Source: Streptomyces sp. cg36 (GTDB taxonomy: Bacteria; Actinomycetota; Actinomycetes; Streptomycetales; Streptomycetaceae). From it: a stretch of DNA of 64,000 nt. Under the pieces are notes generated by a model. The model did no database searches. It was not told where the DNA came from and saw only the letters and a program-made list of their open reading frames with translations. Made by a program: the position numbers and the translations under genes. This document shows, piece by piece, positions 8,637 to 19,055 of this stretch (position 1 is the stretch's first letter; every line of letters begins with the position of its first letter). The DNA lies in the NCBI RefSeq assembly GCF_041080675.1, contig NZ_CP163520.1:4216001-4280000 (forward strand). The letters run 5' to 3'.

Positions 8637-9674
8637 ATGATCTCCGGGCTCACGGCCGCCGTGGCCGCCCTGCTGTGCACCGCCCTGCTCGCCGCGCTCG
8701 TCCGTACGGCCGTACTGCGCGTCGGGGCCCGCGGCGCCCGGGGCAGCCGCCCGGACCGCACCCCCCGCCTCGGCGGCATCGCGGTGGCCGCGGGCACCCT
8801 CGCGGCCGTCGGCGCGGGCCCGGCGCTCGACCTCGCCCCGCTCGGCGACGGCGTCGCCCCGGTCCTCGGCGCGGCCGGCGCGGTCGCCCTGCTCGGACTC
8901 GCCGGAGACCTGCGCCCGCTCGGGGTACGGGTGCGGCTCGGGGTGCAGACGGCCGCCGCGACCGTGGTGGTCGCGCTGGCGTCCGGCCTCCCGCCCGGTA
9001 CGGGCGCGCTCGCCGTGCTGTGGATCGTCCTGGTCACCAACGCCTTCACCCTGCTGGACGCCTCCGACGGGGCCCTGGGCACGGTCGCCGCGGTCACCGC
9101 GCTCGGCCTCGCCGTCTGCGCGATCGCCGACCGCAGGCCCGGACTCGCCCTGCTGCTCAGCGTGCTGGCCGCCTCCCTCACCGGGTTCCTGCTGCACAAC
9201 TGGCATCCCGCGCGGATCGTGCTCGGCGAATGCGGCTCGCTCTTCACCGGGTTCCTGCTCGCCTCGGCCGCCGTCCTCGTCCACACCGAGGCGGGCCCCG
9301 CCCGGGCCGCCGCCTCCCTGTTCGCGCTCACCTCGGTGGTGCTGGCCGACGCGGCCCTCGTCCTGGTGTCGCGGCGGCGCGCCGGACGGGCGCTGGCGCG
9401 CGCCGGGGCCGACCACATCGCCCACCGGCTGCGCCGCGGCGGTCTGACCGTGCAGGGCGCGGCGGTCGTCCTCGGGCTCGCCGCGCTCGCCGGGACGGCC
9501 ACCGCGCTGCTCGTCCACGGCGGCAGCCTGCCGCCGCCCGCCGTACTGCCGCTGGCGCTCGGCACGGCCGTGGCGGTGGTGGCGCTGCTGCGGGTGCCGG
9601 TCTACGGCGACGAGCGCCCCGGCCCGCGTACCGAGTCCGCCGCCGAGACCGCCCCCGAAGGAGCATCCGCGTGA
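8637..9674 (+). CDS. MraY/WecA-family polyprenyl-phosphate sugar-phosphate transferase
   Basis: 345 aa, almost entirely hydrophobic with about ten membrane helices. It keeps the signature of polyprenyl-phosphate HexNAc-1-P transferases: the basic loop GSRPDRTPRLGGIAV (residues about 36-51), NAFTLLDASDGALG matching the NxxNxxDGxDG motif, and HNWHPARIVLGECGSLFTG matching the NFPPAxxFMGDxGS motif. The usual Asp of GDTGS is Glu here. It would begin a lipid-linked glycan for a surface polymer. Start uncertain: ATG 8637, GTG 8631 or TTG 8628, none with a clear ribosome site. Its stop overlaps the FkbM start by 4 bases (GTGA). Confidence 0.8.
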   Translation: MISGLTAAVAALLCTALLAALVRTAVLRVGARGARGSRPDRTPRLGGIAVAAGTLAAVGAGPALDLAPLGDGVAPVLGAAGAVALLGLAGDLRPLGVRVRLGVQTAAATVVVALASGLPPGTGALAVLWIVLVTNAFTLLDASDGALGTVAAVTALGLAVCAIADRRPGLALLLSVLAASLTGFLLHNWHPARIVLGECGSLFTGFLLASAAVLVHTEAGPARAAASLFALTSVVLADAALVLVSRRRAGRALARAGADHIAHRLRRGGLTVQGAAVVLGLAALAGTATALLVHGGSLPPPAVLPLALGTAVAVVALLRVPVYGDERPGPRTESAAETAPEGASA

Positions 9675-10495
9675 CGACCGAGACCGCCCCCGGCCCCCGC
9701 CCGCTGCGCGCCCGCGCCCGTGCGGCCGTGCGGCGCCTGGGCGCGGTGCGCCCCCGCGCGCCCCGCCCGCGCGCGCCCCGCCACCCGGGCGCCGAGGACG
9801 GTGCGCGGCTGGTCCAGCTGCTGCGCCGGTACGAGATCGATCTGGTGCTGGACGTGGGGGCGTACGGGGGTGCGTACGGGGCGATGCTGCGGCGCTGCGG
9901 CTACCAGGGCCGGATCGTCTCCTTCGAGCCGCTGCGCGAACCCCGCGCCGAGCTGCGGCTGCGGGCCGCCGAGGACCCCTGCTGGTCGGTGCTGCCGTAC
10001 GCGCTGGGCGAGCGCACGGGGCCGCTGACGCTGAACGTCGCCGGGGACGCGGGGGTGAGCAGCTCGGCGCTGGCGATGCTGCCCCGGCACCGGGCCGCCG
10101 CGCCGCACACCGCGTACACCGGGACGCGCAGCGTGGAGGCGCACCGGCTGGACGAACTGTGGGAGCGGGTCACCGCGCCCGGCGAGCGGGTGTTCCTGCG
10201 GGTCGCCGTGCAGGGGTACGAGCGGGAGGTGCTGCGGGGGGCGGGGGCGTACGCCGACGAGATCGTGGGGATTCAGGCGGGGGCCGCGCTGGTGCCGCTG
10301 TACGAGGGTGGGGCGGGGTTCGACGAGGTGCTGGCGGTGGGGCGGGGGGAGCTGGGGTTGAGCCTGATGTCCGTGCGGCCGGGGTTGGTGGATCCTCGGG
10401 ACGGGCGGTTGTTGGGGTGTGAGGTGGTGCTGCTGCGGGAGGACACCCCCGACCCGTCGGAACAGGTCCCGCCCCAGGGGGCGCCTCCGGCGTAG
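9671..10495 (+). CDS. FkbM-family methyltransferase
   Basis: 274 aa, GTG start overlapping the upstream stop. After a basic, Arg/Pro-rich leader (residues 1-45) comes a Rossmann SAM-binding fold: DLVLDVGAYGGAYG (motif I), GRIVSFEPLREPRAEL (motif II, acidic end of strand 2), LPYALGERTGPLTL, and the FkbM-type SVEAHRLDELW and VFLRVAVQGYEREVLRGA. Family members methylate sugar or polyketide hydroxyls. Coupling to a WecA-like transferase suggests modification of a surface glycan. Followed directly by the palindromic repeat array. Confidence 0.8.
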   Translation: MTTETAPGPRPLRARARAAVRRLGAVRPRAPRPRAPRHPGAEDGARLVQLLRRYEIDLVLDVGAYGGAYGAMLRRCGYQGRIVSFEPLREPRAELRLRAAEDPCWSVLPYALGERTGPLTLNVAGDAGVSSSALAMLPRHRAAAPHTAYTGTRSVEAHRLDELWERVTAPGERVFLRVAVQGYEREVLRGAGAYADEIVGIQAGAALVPLYEGGAGFDEVLAVGRGELGLSLMSVRPGLVDPRDGRLLGCEVVLLREDTPDPSEQVPPQGAPPA

Positions 10496-10509
10496 GGCGG
10501 TGGCGGGTT

Positions 10510-10702
10510 GCCCGCGCCCCTTTTCGGGCCGGATCTTCGTCTGCGGGCCGGTGCTGGGTTGCTCGCGCAGTTCCCCGCGCCCCTGGAAACCCTCGTTCGT
10601 CCGCCCACCGTGCTCGCTTCTCGCGCAGTTCCCCGGGCCCCTGAAAAGCCTCGTTCGTCTGCGGGCCGTGGTGGGCTGGTCGCGCAGTTCCCCGCGCCCC
10701 TA
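10510..10702 (+). repeat. Palindromic repeat array A (3 forward cores)
   Basis: Three cores GCGCAGTTCCCCGCGCCCC at 10565, 10623 (one base changed) and 10682, spaced 58-59 bases, with a partial core at about 10510. The spacers are themselves conserved (TTCGTCTGCGGGCC...). The last core is cut by the IS at the shared TAA. This array and array B are two halves of one inverted structure. Confidence 0.85.
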
Positions 10703-10846
10703 AGAAGCTGTATCTCAACCGATCATGGAACGTGCGGGTCGAACAGGTTTCCCGCTGGGGTGATCTTCCCGTTGTGCGCGCATGAAGACAGGGCCTCTCG
10801 GTAGCTCGGGGATGCGAATCTGACCGAGCAGTGCCGGGAGGCCCTG

Positions 10847-11766
10847 ATGTCGTTGTTGTACGCGTTGGAGCCCGTCCAGTTCAACTCGGCTGCACGATCG
10901 TGTGATTGCCTCGCGCACGTGTACGGCAATGCGGCCGACCATCCCGACCGGGAACGCCGATATCCGTCGGACATGACGGACGCGGAGTGGGCGGCCATCC
11001 GGCCGTTGCTGCCGGTGCCGCCCTGGCTGAGGGGCAGGGGCGGACGCCCCGAGGGCTACTGCCACCGCCAACTGCTGGACGCGGTCCGCTACCTGGTCGC
11101 GGGCGGGATCTCGTGGCGGGCGATGCCCGCGGACTTCCCCGGCTGGGGCCGGGTTTACGCCTTCTTCCGCCGCTGGCGCGAGCAGGGGCTGATCGCTGAG
11201 TTCCACGACCGGCTGCGAGGGAAGGTCCGTGAGCACGAGGGCCGTGAGGCCGAGCCCACGGCGGGAATCATCGACGCGCAGTCGGTGCGGGCCGCCCCAT
11301 CGGTGCCGGCCGCCTCACGCGGCTACGACGGCGGGAAGAAAGTGCCCGGGCGAAAGCGGCACATCGTGACCGACACACTCGGTCTGCTCCTGGTCGTCTG
11401 TGTCACCGCCGCGAACATCGGTGACCGCGACGCCGCTACGGGCCTGCTGCAGCAGCTGCGCCGTCTGCACCGCGACATCACCCTCGTCTGGGCCGACGGC
11501 GGCTACACCGGCTCCCTCGTCGACTGGTGCCGGGACAGACTCGCGCTGACCTTGGAGATCGTCAAACGCACCGACGACATGACAGGGTTCGTGGTGCTGC
11601 CCAGGCGCTGGGTGGCAGAGCGCACGTTCGCGTGGCTAATGCATTCGCGCGGCTGGGCCGGGACTACGAGACGTTGTAGGCCAGTAGCGAGGCGATGATC
11701 CGGTGGTCGATGGTCACGCGGATGAGCCGGCGTCTGGCACGGCCACGGGCCGCCGCCCGGCACTGA
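10847..11766 (+). pseudogene. IS5-family DDE transposase, C-terminus frameshifted
   Basis: The open part runs 10847-11698 (283 aa); the conserved transposase begins near MTDAEWAAIRPLLP (ATG 10975). The DDE triad is still visible: GIIDAQSV, VWADGGYTG and RWVAERTFAWL. After FAWLMHSRG the frame is lost. One base is missing near 11650, and in the restored frame the expected DYETL is followed by a TAG before ASSEAMIRWSMVTRMSRRLARPRAAARH and a stop at 11764-11766. The annotated end is that of the restored frame. The active site survives but the C-terminal helix does not, so activity is doubtful. Confidence 0.85.
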
Positions 11767-12234
11767 ATGCCCCCGACTCCTCCATGAGGAGCCACCCGCG
11801 CTCGGCCAGGCGCCGGGCCTTCGAGCGCGCCCCTCGACCTTCGCCGACGTTGTCTCCAAGCCCAGCCGAGCCGTGATCTCCCTGGCCTTCAGCGGCCCCT
11901 GGCCCGCAGGCTGCCGCTCGTCGAGCACGCCCAGAATCCGCTGATAGTCCGGCGCCAGCACCGTCACCGGCAGTCCTTCGCGCCAAGGCGGCACGATCGA
12001 ACCCGGCACCGGCGAGGGCGCGGTTTCCGCCTTCGCCGCGGTCACGGCGGTGGTCTCGGCAGCCGAGGCTGCCAGGGCCTCGACCAGCTCCTCCCGCGCG
12101 ATCACCCGTCGGTCCAGCTCGATCTCCGCGGCCTCCAACACCCCAGCCAGCCGCGTAACTTCCTCCCGCAGACCCTCCACTCGCACCCGGGCTGCTGTCT
12201 CCCGCTCCTCCAGAATTCCCAGCACCGACGCCAT
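11714..12234 (-). pseudogene. IS passenger gene of unknown function, frameshifted
   Basis: Starts MASVLGILEERETAARV at ATG 12234. It has a predicted coiled coil (residues 1-60, REEVTRLAGVLEAAEIELDRR) and then the conserved block VPPWREGLPVTVLAPDYQRILGVL. At about 11832, after TSAKVEG, one base is missing; the sensible continuation RSKARRLAERGWLLMEESG lies in the next frame and ends at 11714. I recall similar proteins beside Streptomyces IS5-like transposases. It may be a DNA-binding accessory, but this is a guess. Confidence 0.75.
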
Positions 12235-12435
12235 CGCGCACCCCCCGATCACGGAGCCGAAACAAGACGCCGCATGCCTCCCTCATTCCGAGCTAGACCA
12301 TGCCTGACCAGCGGAAATCAAGCGATGATGTTCGGTTGAGATACGGCTTCTAAAGCGTGGGGCTGAGCTGGGGGCTTTGGCTGCCGGGGCATTCCTAGGG
12401 GCGTGGGGCGGCCGAAACGATCGGCTCAGGCACCG

Positions 12436-12690
12436 ACTTTTCAGGGGCGCGGGGAACTGCGCGACCGGCCACGCACGGTCTGCGGTCGAAGTCGGGTTTG
12501 GGGGCGCGGGGAACTGCGCGATCAGGCCAGCACGGTCCGCAGGCGAAGTCCCTGCCTGGAAGGGGCGCGGGGAACTGCGCGAGCAAGCCAGCACGGTTCG
12601 CAGGCAGCCGGACCCCCAGGGGCGCGGGGAACTGCGCGACAAGCCCCCGCCGGCCCGCAGGCGAACGTACTTCTAGGGGTGCGAGGAGCG
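12436..12690 (-). repeat. Palindromic repeat array B (4 reverse cores)
   Basis: Reverse cores GGGGCGCGGGGAACTGCGC at 12443, 12501, 12562 and 12619, with a decayed fifth near 12675. The spacers carry the conserved CAGCACGGTCCGCAGGCGAA wording. Orientation is opposite to array A; before the IS landed the two faced each other across a hinge of about 100 bases (now 12351-12440). Confidence 0.85.
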
Positions 12691-12721
12691 GCTGCGGGGC
12701 GCGCGTGATGTAGCGCACCCC

Positions 12722-12742
12722 GTTGAGTATCCGCAGGTCACG
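12722..12742 (+). promoter_or_regulatory. Possible third, degenerate HspR (HAIR) box
   Basis: GTTGAGT-N7-GGTCACG keeps the left half of the HAIR consensus and the 7-base spacing but only part of the right half. S. coelicolor dnaK is reported to have three such inverted repeats, so this may be the weak distal one. Confidence 0.4.
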
Positions 12743-12759
12743 CGTTCGCGCACACTAAA

Positions 12760-12780
12760 GTTGAGTCGGGGCGACTCAGT
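12760..12780 (+). promoter_or_regulatory. HspR (HAIR) operator, distal, of dnaK operon
   Basis: GTTGAGT-N7-ACTCAGT, near-consensus to CTTGAGT-N7-ACTCAAG with the correct 7-base spacer. Confidence 0.8.
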
Positions 12781-12784
12781 TCTG

Positions 12785-12814
12785 TTGACCGCGTGGGATG
12801 GATCGTGCATCCTT
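12785..12814 (+). promoter_or_regulatory. Putative dnaK promoter
   Basis: TTGACC (12785-12790) as -35 and CATCCT (12808-12813) as -10 with 17-base spacing, a housekeeping-type promoter. The -10 overlaps the proximal HAIR box, so HspR binding would block RNA polymerase. Confidence 0.5.
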
Positions 12815-12832
12815 GAGTCAGTTCCACTCAAG
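12812..12832 (+). promoter_or_regulatory. HspR (HAIR) operator, proximal, perfect consensus
   Basis: CTTGAGT-N7-ACTCAAG, an exact match to the HspR-associated inverted repeat, ending 21 bases before the dnaK ATG. Confidence 0.95.
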
Positions 12833-12835
12833 TAG

Positions 12836-14706
<1,871 letters not shown>

Positions 14707-14707
<1 letters not shown>

Positions 14708-15360
14708 TGTCTGAGGAGACCCCGGGCTTCGAGGAGAAGCCCGACGTCCCCTCCGGCGCACAGGAAGACGCCGAGCCGAAGGCCGCCGACTCCGCCAAGG
14801 CGGAGAAGGCGGCCCCGGCCGGGGACGCAGCCAAGGACATCGCTCTGCAGGCGCAGCTGGACCAGGCCCAGACGGCGCTCACCGAGCGCACCGCGGACCT
14901 CCAGCGCCTCCAGGCGGAGTACCAGAACTACCGCCGCCGCGTGGAGCGCGACCGCGTCACGGTCAAGGAGATCGCGGTCGCGGGCCTGCTCACCGAGCTG
15001 CTGCCGGTGCTCGACGACATCGGCCGGGCCCGTGAGCACGGCGAGTTGACCGGCGGCTTCAAGTCGGTGGCCGAGTCCCTGGAGACGGTCGCCGCGAAGA
15101 TGGGCCTGCAGCAGTTCGGCAAGGAGGGCGAGCCCTTCGACCCGACGGTCCACGAGGCCCTGATGCACAGCTACGCGCCGGACGTCACCGAGACGACCTG
15201 CGTGGCCATCCTCCAGCCCGGGTACCGGATCGGCGAGCGTACGATCCGTCCCGCGCGGGTCGCCGTCGCCGAGCCCCAGCCGGGCGCGGCGAAGGAGGGC
15301 AAGGAAGGCAAGGAAGGCAAGCCGGCCGACGAGGAGAGCGGTGGCCCGGACAAGGGCTGA
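14707..15360 (+). CDS. grpE: Nucleotide exchange factor GrpE
   Basis: 217 aa, ATG sharing a base with the dnaK stop, so translationally coupled. An acidic N-terminus (residues 1-50) precedes the long dimerising coiled coil (QAQLDQAQTALTERTADLQR, then AEYQNYRRRVERDR) and the beta-wing domain with PFDPTVHEALMHSYAPDV and GYRIGERTIRPARVAVA. It ends in a Lys/Glu repeat tail (KEGKEGKEGK). It releases ADP from DnaK. Confidence 0.97.
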
Positions 15361-15405
15361 CGCAGCGGTCGTGGATGAAGTGGTCGCCCGGGAGGAGGGA
15401 CGTCG

Positions 15406-16587
15406 ATGAGCACGAAGGACTTCGTCGAGAAGGACTACTACAAGGTTCTCGGCGTCCCCAAGGACGCCACCGAGGCCGAGATCAAGAAGGCGTACCGCAA
15501 GCTCGCGCGCGAGTTCCACCCGGACGCCAACAAGGGTGACGCCAAGGCGGAGGAGCGCTTCAAGGAGATCTCCGAGGCCAACGACATCCTCGGCGACCCC
15601 AAGAAGCGCAAGGAGTACGACGAGGCGCGCGCCCTGTTCGGCAACGGCGGCTTCCGGGCCGGTCCCGGGGCCGGCGGCGGCAGCTTCAACTTCGACCTGG
15701 GCGACCTCTTCGGGGGCGCCCAGGGCGGGGCGGGCGGTGGCGGCGGCTTCGGCGGCGGCCTGGGCGACGTCTTCGGCGGTCTCTTCAACCGGGGCGGCGC
15801 GGGCCCGGGCACCCGGACGCAGCCGCGCCGGGGCCAGGACCTGGAGTCCGAGGTGACGCTGAGCTTCACCGAGGCGGTCGACGGGGCCACGGTCCCGATC
15901 CGGCTCTCCAGCCAGGCCCCGTGCAAGGCGTGTTCGGGCACCGGCGACAAGAACGGCACGCCCCGGGTGTGCCCGACCTGCGTCGGCACCGGCCAGGTCT
16001 CGCGCGGTACGGGCGGCGGCTTCTCGCTGACCGACCCGTGCGTGGACTGCAAGGGCCGCGGACTGATCGCGGAGAACCCGTGCGACGTCTGCAAGGGCAG
16101 CGGGCGGGCCAAGTCGTCCCGGACCATGCAGGTCAGGATTCCGGCGGGCGTCTTCGATGGCCAGCGGATCCGGCTGCGCGGCAAGGGCGCGGCGGGCGAG
16201 CGCGGCGGCCCGGCGGGCGACCTCTATGTGGTGGTGCACGTCGACGGCCACTCGGTCTTCGGCCGCAAGGACGACAACCTCACGGTCACCGTGCCCGTCA
16301 CCTTCGTGGAGGCGGCGCTGGGCGGCGAGGTGAAGGTGCCCACCCTGGGCGGGCCCCCGGTCACCCTGAAGCTGCCCGCCGGCACGCCCAACGGCCGTAC
16401 GATGCGGGCCCGCGGCAAGGGTGCGGTCCGCAAGGACGGCTCGCGCGGCGATCTGCTGGTCACCGTCGAGGTGCTGGTCCCCACCGACCTCGGCGACAAG
16501 GCGCGGGAGGCCCTGGAGGCGTACCGCGAGGCGACTGCGGACACCGATCCGCGGGCAGAACTGTTCCAGGCCGCGAAGGGAGCATGA
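15406..16587 (+). CDS. dnaJ: Co-chaperone DnaJ
   Basis: 393 aa. The J-domain contains KDYYKVLGVPKDA and the HPD triad in FHPDANKGD; a Gly/Phe-rich linker (about residues 80-140) and a zinc domain with four CxxCxGxG motifs (CKACSGTG, CPTCVGTG, CVDCKGRG, CDVCKGSG) precede the C-terminal substrate domains. It delivers clients to DnaK and stimulates ATP hydrolysis. A strong ribosome site, GGGAGGAGGG, precedes the ATG. This is the operon-encoded paralogue with full zinc fingers, followed one base later by hspR. Confidence 0.97.
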   Translation: MSTKDFVEKDYYKVLGVPKDATEAEIKKAYRKLAREFHPDANKGDAKAEERFKEISEANDILGDPKKRKEYDEARALFGNGGFRAGPGAGGGSFNFDLGDLFGGAQGGAGGGGGFGGGLGDVFGGLFNRGGAGPGTRTQPRRGQDLESEVTLSFTEAVDGATVPIRLSSQAPCKACSGTGDKNGTPRVCPTCVGTGQVSRGTGGGFSLTDPCVDCKGRGLIAENPCDVCKGSGRAKSSRTMQVRIPAGVFDGQRIRLRGKGAAGERGGPAGDLYVVVHVDGHSVFGRKDDNLTVTVPVTFVEAALGGEVKVPTLGGPPVTLKLPAGTPNGRTMRARGKGAVRKDGSRGDLLVTVEVLVPTDLGDKAREALEAYREATADTDPRAELFQAAKGA

Positions 16588-16588
16588 G

Positions 16589-17035
16589 ATGGACGGCCGA
16601 CGACGCAATCCGTACGAACTGACCGACGAATCGCCGGTGTACGTCATCTCGGTCGCCGCTCAGCTCTCCGGTCTGCACCCGCAGACCCTCCGGCAGTACG
16701 ACCGGCTCGGCCTGGTCTCGCCCGACCGCACGGCCGGGCGCGGCCGGCGCTACTCGGCCCGTGACATCGAACTGCTGCGCAACGTGCAGCAGTTGTCGCA
16801 GGACGAGGGCATCAACCTGGCCGGCATCAAGCGCATCATCGAGCTGGAGAACCAGGTGGCCGCGCTCCAGCAGCGCGTCGCCGAGCTCTCGGCGGCGGTG
16901 GACGGGGCAGCCGCCGCGATGCAGCAGCGCGAGGCCCAGGTGCACGCCTCCTACCGGCGCGACCTCGTGCCCTACACGGATGTGCAGCACACCAGCGCGC
17001 TGGTGGTGTGGCGGCCCAAGCGGCCGTCGGAGTAG
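16589..17035 (+). CDS. hspR: Heat-shock repressor HspR (MerR family)
   Basis: 148 aa. The MerR-type winged helix (YVISVAAQLSGLHPQTLRQYDRLGLV, then RYSARDIELLRNVQQLSQ) is followed by a coiled-coil dimerisation helix (IIELENQVAALQQRVAEL) and a short basic end. It represses its own operon, clpB and other genes through HAIR boxes with DnaK as co-repressor, a known feedback loop in Streptomyces. It starts one base after dnaJ ends and is followed by the terminator at 17084-17124. Confidence 0.97.
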   Translation: MDGRRRNPYELTDESPVYVISVAAQLSGLHPQTLRQYDRLGLVSPDRTAGRGRRYSARDIELLRNVQQLSQDEGINLAGIKRIIELENQVAALQQRVAELSAAVDGAAAAMQQREAQVHASYRRDLVPYTDVQHTSALVVWRPKRPSE

Positions 17036-17083
17036 GCCGCGAGACGGCGAGCCGCAAGGCGACGAGCAGGACGCGTCAACGCG

Positions 17084-17124
17084 AGAAGGGCCCGCGACCC
17101 CGTGGAGGGGGCGCGGGCCCTTCT
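17084..17124. terminator. Terminator of the dnaK operon
   Basis: AGAAGGGCCCGCG (17084-17096) pairs with CGCGGGCCCTTCT (17112-17124), a perfect 13-bp stem, between convergent hspR and the peroxidase gene. Confidence 0.9.
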
Positions 17125-17179
17125 GTCGTGCGCGGCGGTCCGGGGGCGGTGGCCCCGCCGGTCGGCCGTCGGCCCTTCG

Positions 17180-18649
17180 TCAGTCCTTGATCGAGCCCGC
17201 CAGGTACAGCAGGTCCGTCATCTCGAACCGGCCGGGCGTCTCGCCGAGCGTGGGCCGCCAGGCCGGGAAGACCTGGTGGTACGAGGAGGGGGTGGCCTTC
17301 AGCAGGCCCACCACGGTCTCGCCGATGATCCGGCTGCCGACCGGCCCGAAGTGGCGCCCCCGGGCGCGGACTTCGGCCTCCTTGAGGATGTAGTACCAGA
17401 GGTAGCTGGGCTCGGCCGTGCCCAGCTCGGCCTCGGTGAGCGGGGTGTCCCCGATGGCGCGGGCCACGTCCTGGCCGGACGGCAGCCCCACCGTCTCGCT
17501 GCGCAGCAGGTTGCGCACCGCCAGCGAGGCGACCGGCCGGGCCAGCGCGCCCGGCTTGGCGCCCGGCACCGCGCTGACCGGCAGGTCGAGCAGCTGGGTG
17601 TTGATGCTGCCCTGGACGCGCCGGGTGGTCTGCGGCTTCAGCGAGCGCGAGACGTCGAAGAAGAACCGCCAGTCGATGGCGTGCTCGGGCAGCACCGGGC
17701 CGCCGCGCAGGTCGACGCGGGGGGAGGCGGGGGCGTCCGGGTTGTCCGGGAAGAGCTTGCCGGAGAACCGCTCGTTGATGCGGTAGCTGGAGCGGATGGT
17801 CGAGTGGAAGGCGCGGAAGCCCGCCGCCGAGAACTCGACCGGGATGACGGGGCGTTCGCCCGCGTCGAAGAAGCGCGGCCCGTTGTCGACGATGTCGCTC
17901 AGCACGGCCGGGTCCAGGAAGTTCGGCAGGAACTCGTGGAGCACGATCCACTGGTAGTGCCACTGCACCAGCCGCTTGGCGGACGCGTGCAGGTCCTCGT
18001 AGTAGTTGTCGACGTCCAGCAACTGGTCGAGGGTGGCGCCCGGTTGCTGGGTCGGGGGCTCGTCGGCGGGCTTGGGCGGCAGCGTACGGCCGAAGGCGTC
18101 GGTGATCTGCCCCTGGGCCAGCAGATCGGTGACCCGGTTGTGGAACTTGATCATCTGGAGGTGGAGCTGGGCGAGCAGCATGTTCTCGTCGTTGCGCGGG
18201 TCGCCGATGCGGGCCACGTCGCCGTCGATGCGGGCGAAGTCGGCGCCGTTGGGGTTCACCGCGAGCTTGCCCTGGGGCGAGCCGTCGTAGAGGTGGCGGC
18301 TGACGACGGGACCGGCGCCGTAGACGGAGTCCATGTCCAGGCGGGGGGTGCGGAAGTCGGTGAGGGAGGCGGGCTCCGCGCGTCCGCCGAGCACGGAGAG
18401 GACGTCCAGGGTCAGGTCGTGGTCGATGAACTGGCCGAGGAAGGTGAAGCCGGCCGGGACCTCCGGGTGGAGCTGGCCGTCGGAGGTCTGCCCGCCGTCG
18501 ACGAGGCCGCCGGGGGCGCCGTAGCGCAGGGCGAGCGGCAGACCGGTGGCCTTGCGCGGCGGCAGGTTCGGGAACATGCGGACGAAGTCGCCGCTGGTGG
18601 CGTTGGCGCCGGCGTGGGCGCAGGGGGTGCTGCCGTGGGTCGCGGACAT
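17180..18649 (-). CDS. Animal-type haem peroxidase family protein
   Basis: 489 aa with no signal peptide. The family's distal histidine motif is visible as FTLGQFIDHDLTLD-like FLGQFIDHDLTLD (about residues 70-82), followed by TPRLDMDSVYG and the DPRNDENMLLAQLHLQMIKFHNRV helix carrying the ENxxLxxLHxxFLxxHN signature. A proximal segment (EFSAAGFRAFHSTIRSSYRIN) is also present. Such bacterial proteins oxidise small phenols or halides with H2O2. It is the last gene of a minus-strand run beginning at 19742. It sits with a vanadium haloperoxidase 4 kb away, suggesting an oxidative-chemistry island. Confidence 0.85.
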   Translation of the reverse strand: MSATHGSTPCAHAGANATSGDFVRMFPNLPPRKATGLPLALRYGAPGGLVDGGQTSDGQLHPEVPAGFTFLGQFIDHDLTLDVLSVLGGRAEPASLTDFRTPRLDMDSVYGAGPVVSRHLYDGSPQGKLAVNPNGADFARIDGDVARIGDPRNDENMLLAQLHLQMIKFHNRVTDLLAQGQITDAFGRTLPPKPADEPPTQQPGATLDQLLDVDNYYEDLHASAKRLVQWHYQWIVLHEFLPNFLDPAVLSDIVDNGPRFFDAGERPVIPVEFSAAGFRAFHSTIRSSYRINERFSGKLFPDNPDAPASPRVDLRGGPVLPEHAIDWRFFFDVSRSLKPQTTRRVQGSINTQLLDLPVSAVPGAKPGALARPVASLAVRNLLRSETVGLPSGQDVARAIGDTPLTEAELGTAEPSYLWYYILKEAEVRARGRHFGPVGSRIIGETVVGLLKATPSSYHQVFPAWRPTLGETPGRFEMTDLLYLAGSIKD

Positions 18650-18700
18650 GGTGGATCGCTCCTCAAGTGGACGTGGTGCGCGGGGTGTTGCCAGGTGTGT

Positions 18701-18815
18701 GGTGGCGGCGCGGGATCCAGTGGCCGGTACCGGGGTCTTCGGTGGCGGCGCCGAGGGGTCGGTGGCCGGTGCCGGGTCTTCGGTGGTGGCGCGCGGTTCA
18801 GTGGCCGGTGCCCTG
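18701..18815. repeat. Three tandem 40-41 bp units
   Basis: Units start at 18701, 18741 and 18782, each with GGTGGCGGCG followed by GTGGCCGGTGCCGGGTCTTC-like wording. The third overlaps the 3' end of the 85-aa gene. They separate that gene from the peroxidase. Confidence 0.7.
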
Positions 18816-19055
18816 CCAGATGCTCAGTGCGAGCGCGGCGCAGGAGGTGAGGGCGGCGATCGCGGGCAGCGGCCAGCGTCCGCGCTCCAGGGCGTCGAGC
18901 CGCCCGTCGTGCTCGCCGAGCGTCTTGTCGGTCTGGTCGGCGCGCTGGAGCAGCAGCGCCAGATCGCCCCGGGTGGTGGCGAAGCCGACCTCCACCGCGC
19001 GCCGCAGCCGCTCCAGTTCGATGGCGACCCCTTCGGCCTGGCCGCTGTTCACCAT
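18798..19055 (-). CDS. Small coiled-coil plus single-TM protein, XhlA-like
   Basis: 85 aa: an amphipathic coiled-coil region (VAIELERLRRAVEVGFATTRGDLALL, then RADQTDKTLGEHDGRLDALERG) followed by one C-terminal helix (LPAIAALTSCAALALSIW). This coiled coil plus terminal helix resembles XhlA/haemolysin-type accessory proteins of phage lysis modules. SD GAGGGAGG precedes the ATG by a few bases. It overlaps a doubtful 60-aa frame upstream and lies near the tail-chaperone-like gene, so a phage origin is plausible but unproven. Confidence 0.65.
   Translation of the reverse strand: MVNSGQAEGVAIELERLRRAVEVGFATTRGDLALLLQRADQTDKTLGEHDGRLDALERGRWPLPAIAALTSCAALALSIWQGTGH

Larger units (their letters stand above)
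10704..12350 (+). mobile_element. IS5-family insertion sequence with passenger gene, decayed
   Basis: Ends are inverted repeats of 18 bp with one mismatch (GAAGCTGTATCTCAACCG at 10704-10721; complement at 12333-12350). They are flanked by the direct repeat TAA (10701-10703 and 12351-12353), a TNA-type target duplication as in IS5 relatives. The element is inserted in the hinge of a palindromic repeat array; the uninterrupted version, CCCCTAAAGCGTGGGGCTG, exists at 44304-44322. The 1.65-kb length is greater than minimal IS5 elements because a second gene, opposite to the transposase, is carried at the right end. Both genes carry frameshifts, so it is probably immobile. Confidence 0.9.

Noticed and set aside
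8637..10495. Biosynthetic gene cluster
   Set aside because: Only two coupled genes (transferase and methyltransferase) are present; no synthase, transporter or regulator accompanies them.
10847..11766. Programmed frameshift in the transposase
   Set aside because: The shift falls near the C-terminus without a slippery run, and a TAG follows in the restored frame; decay is simpler.
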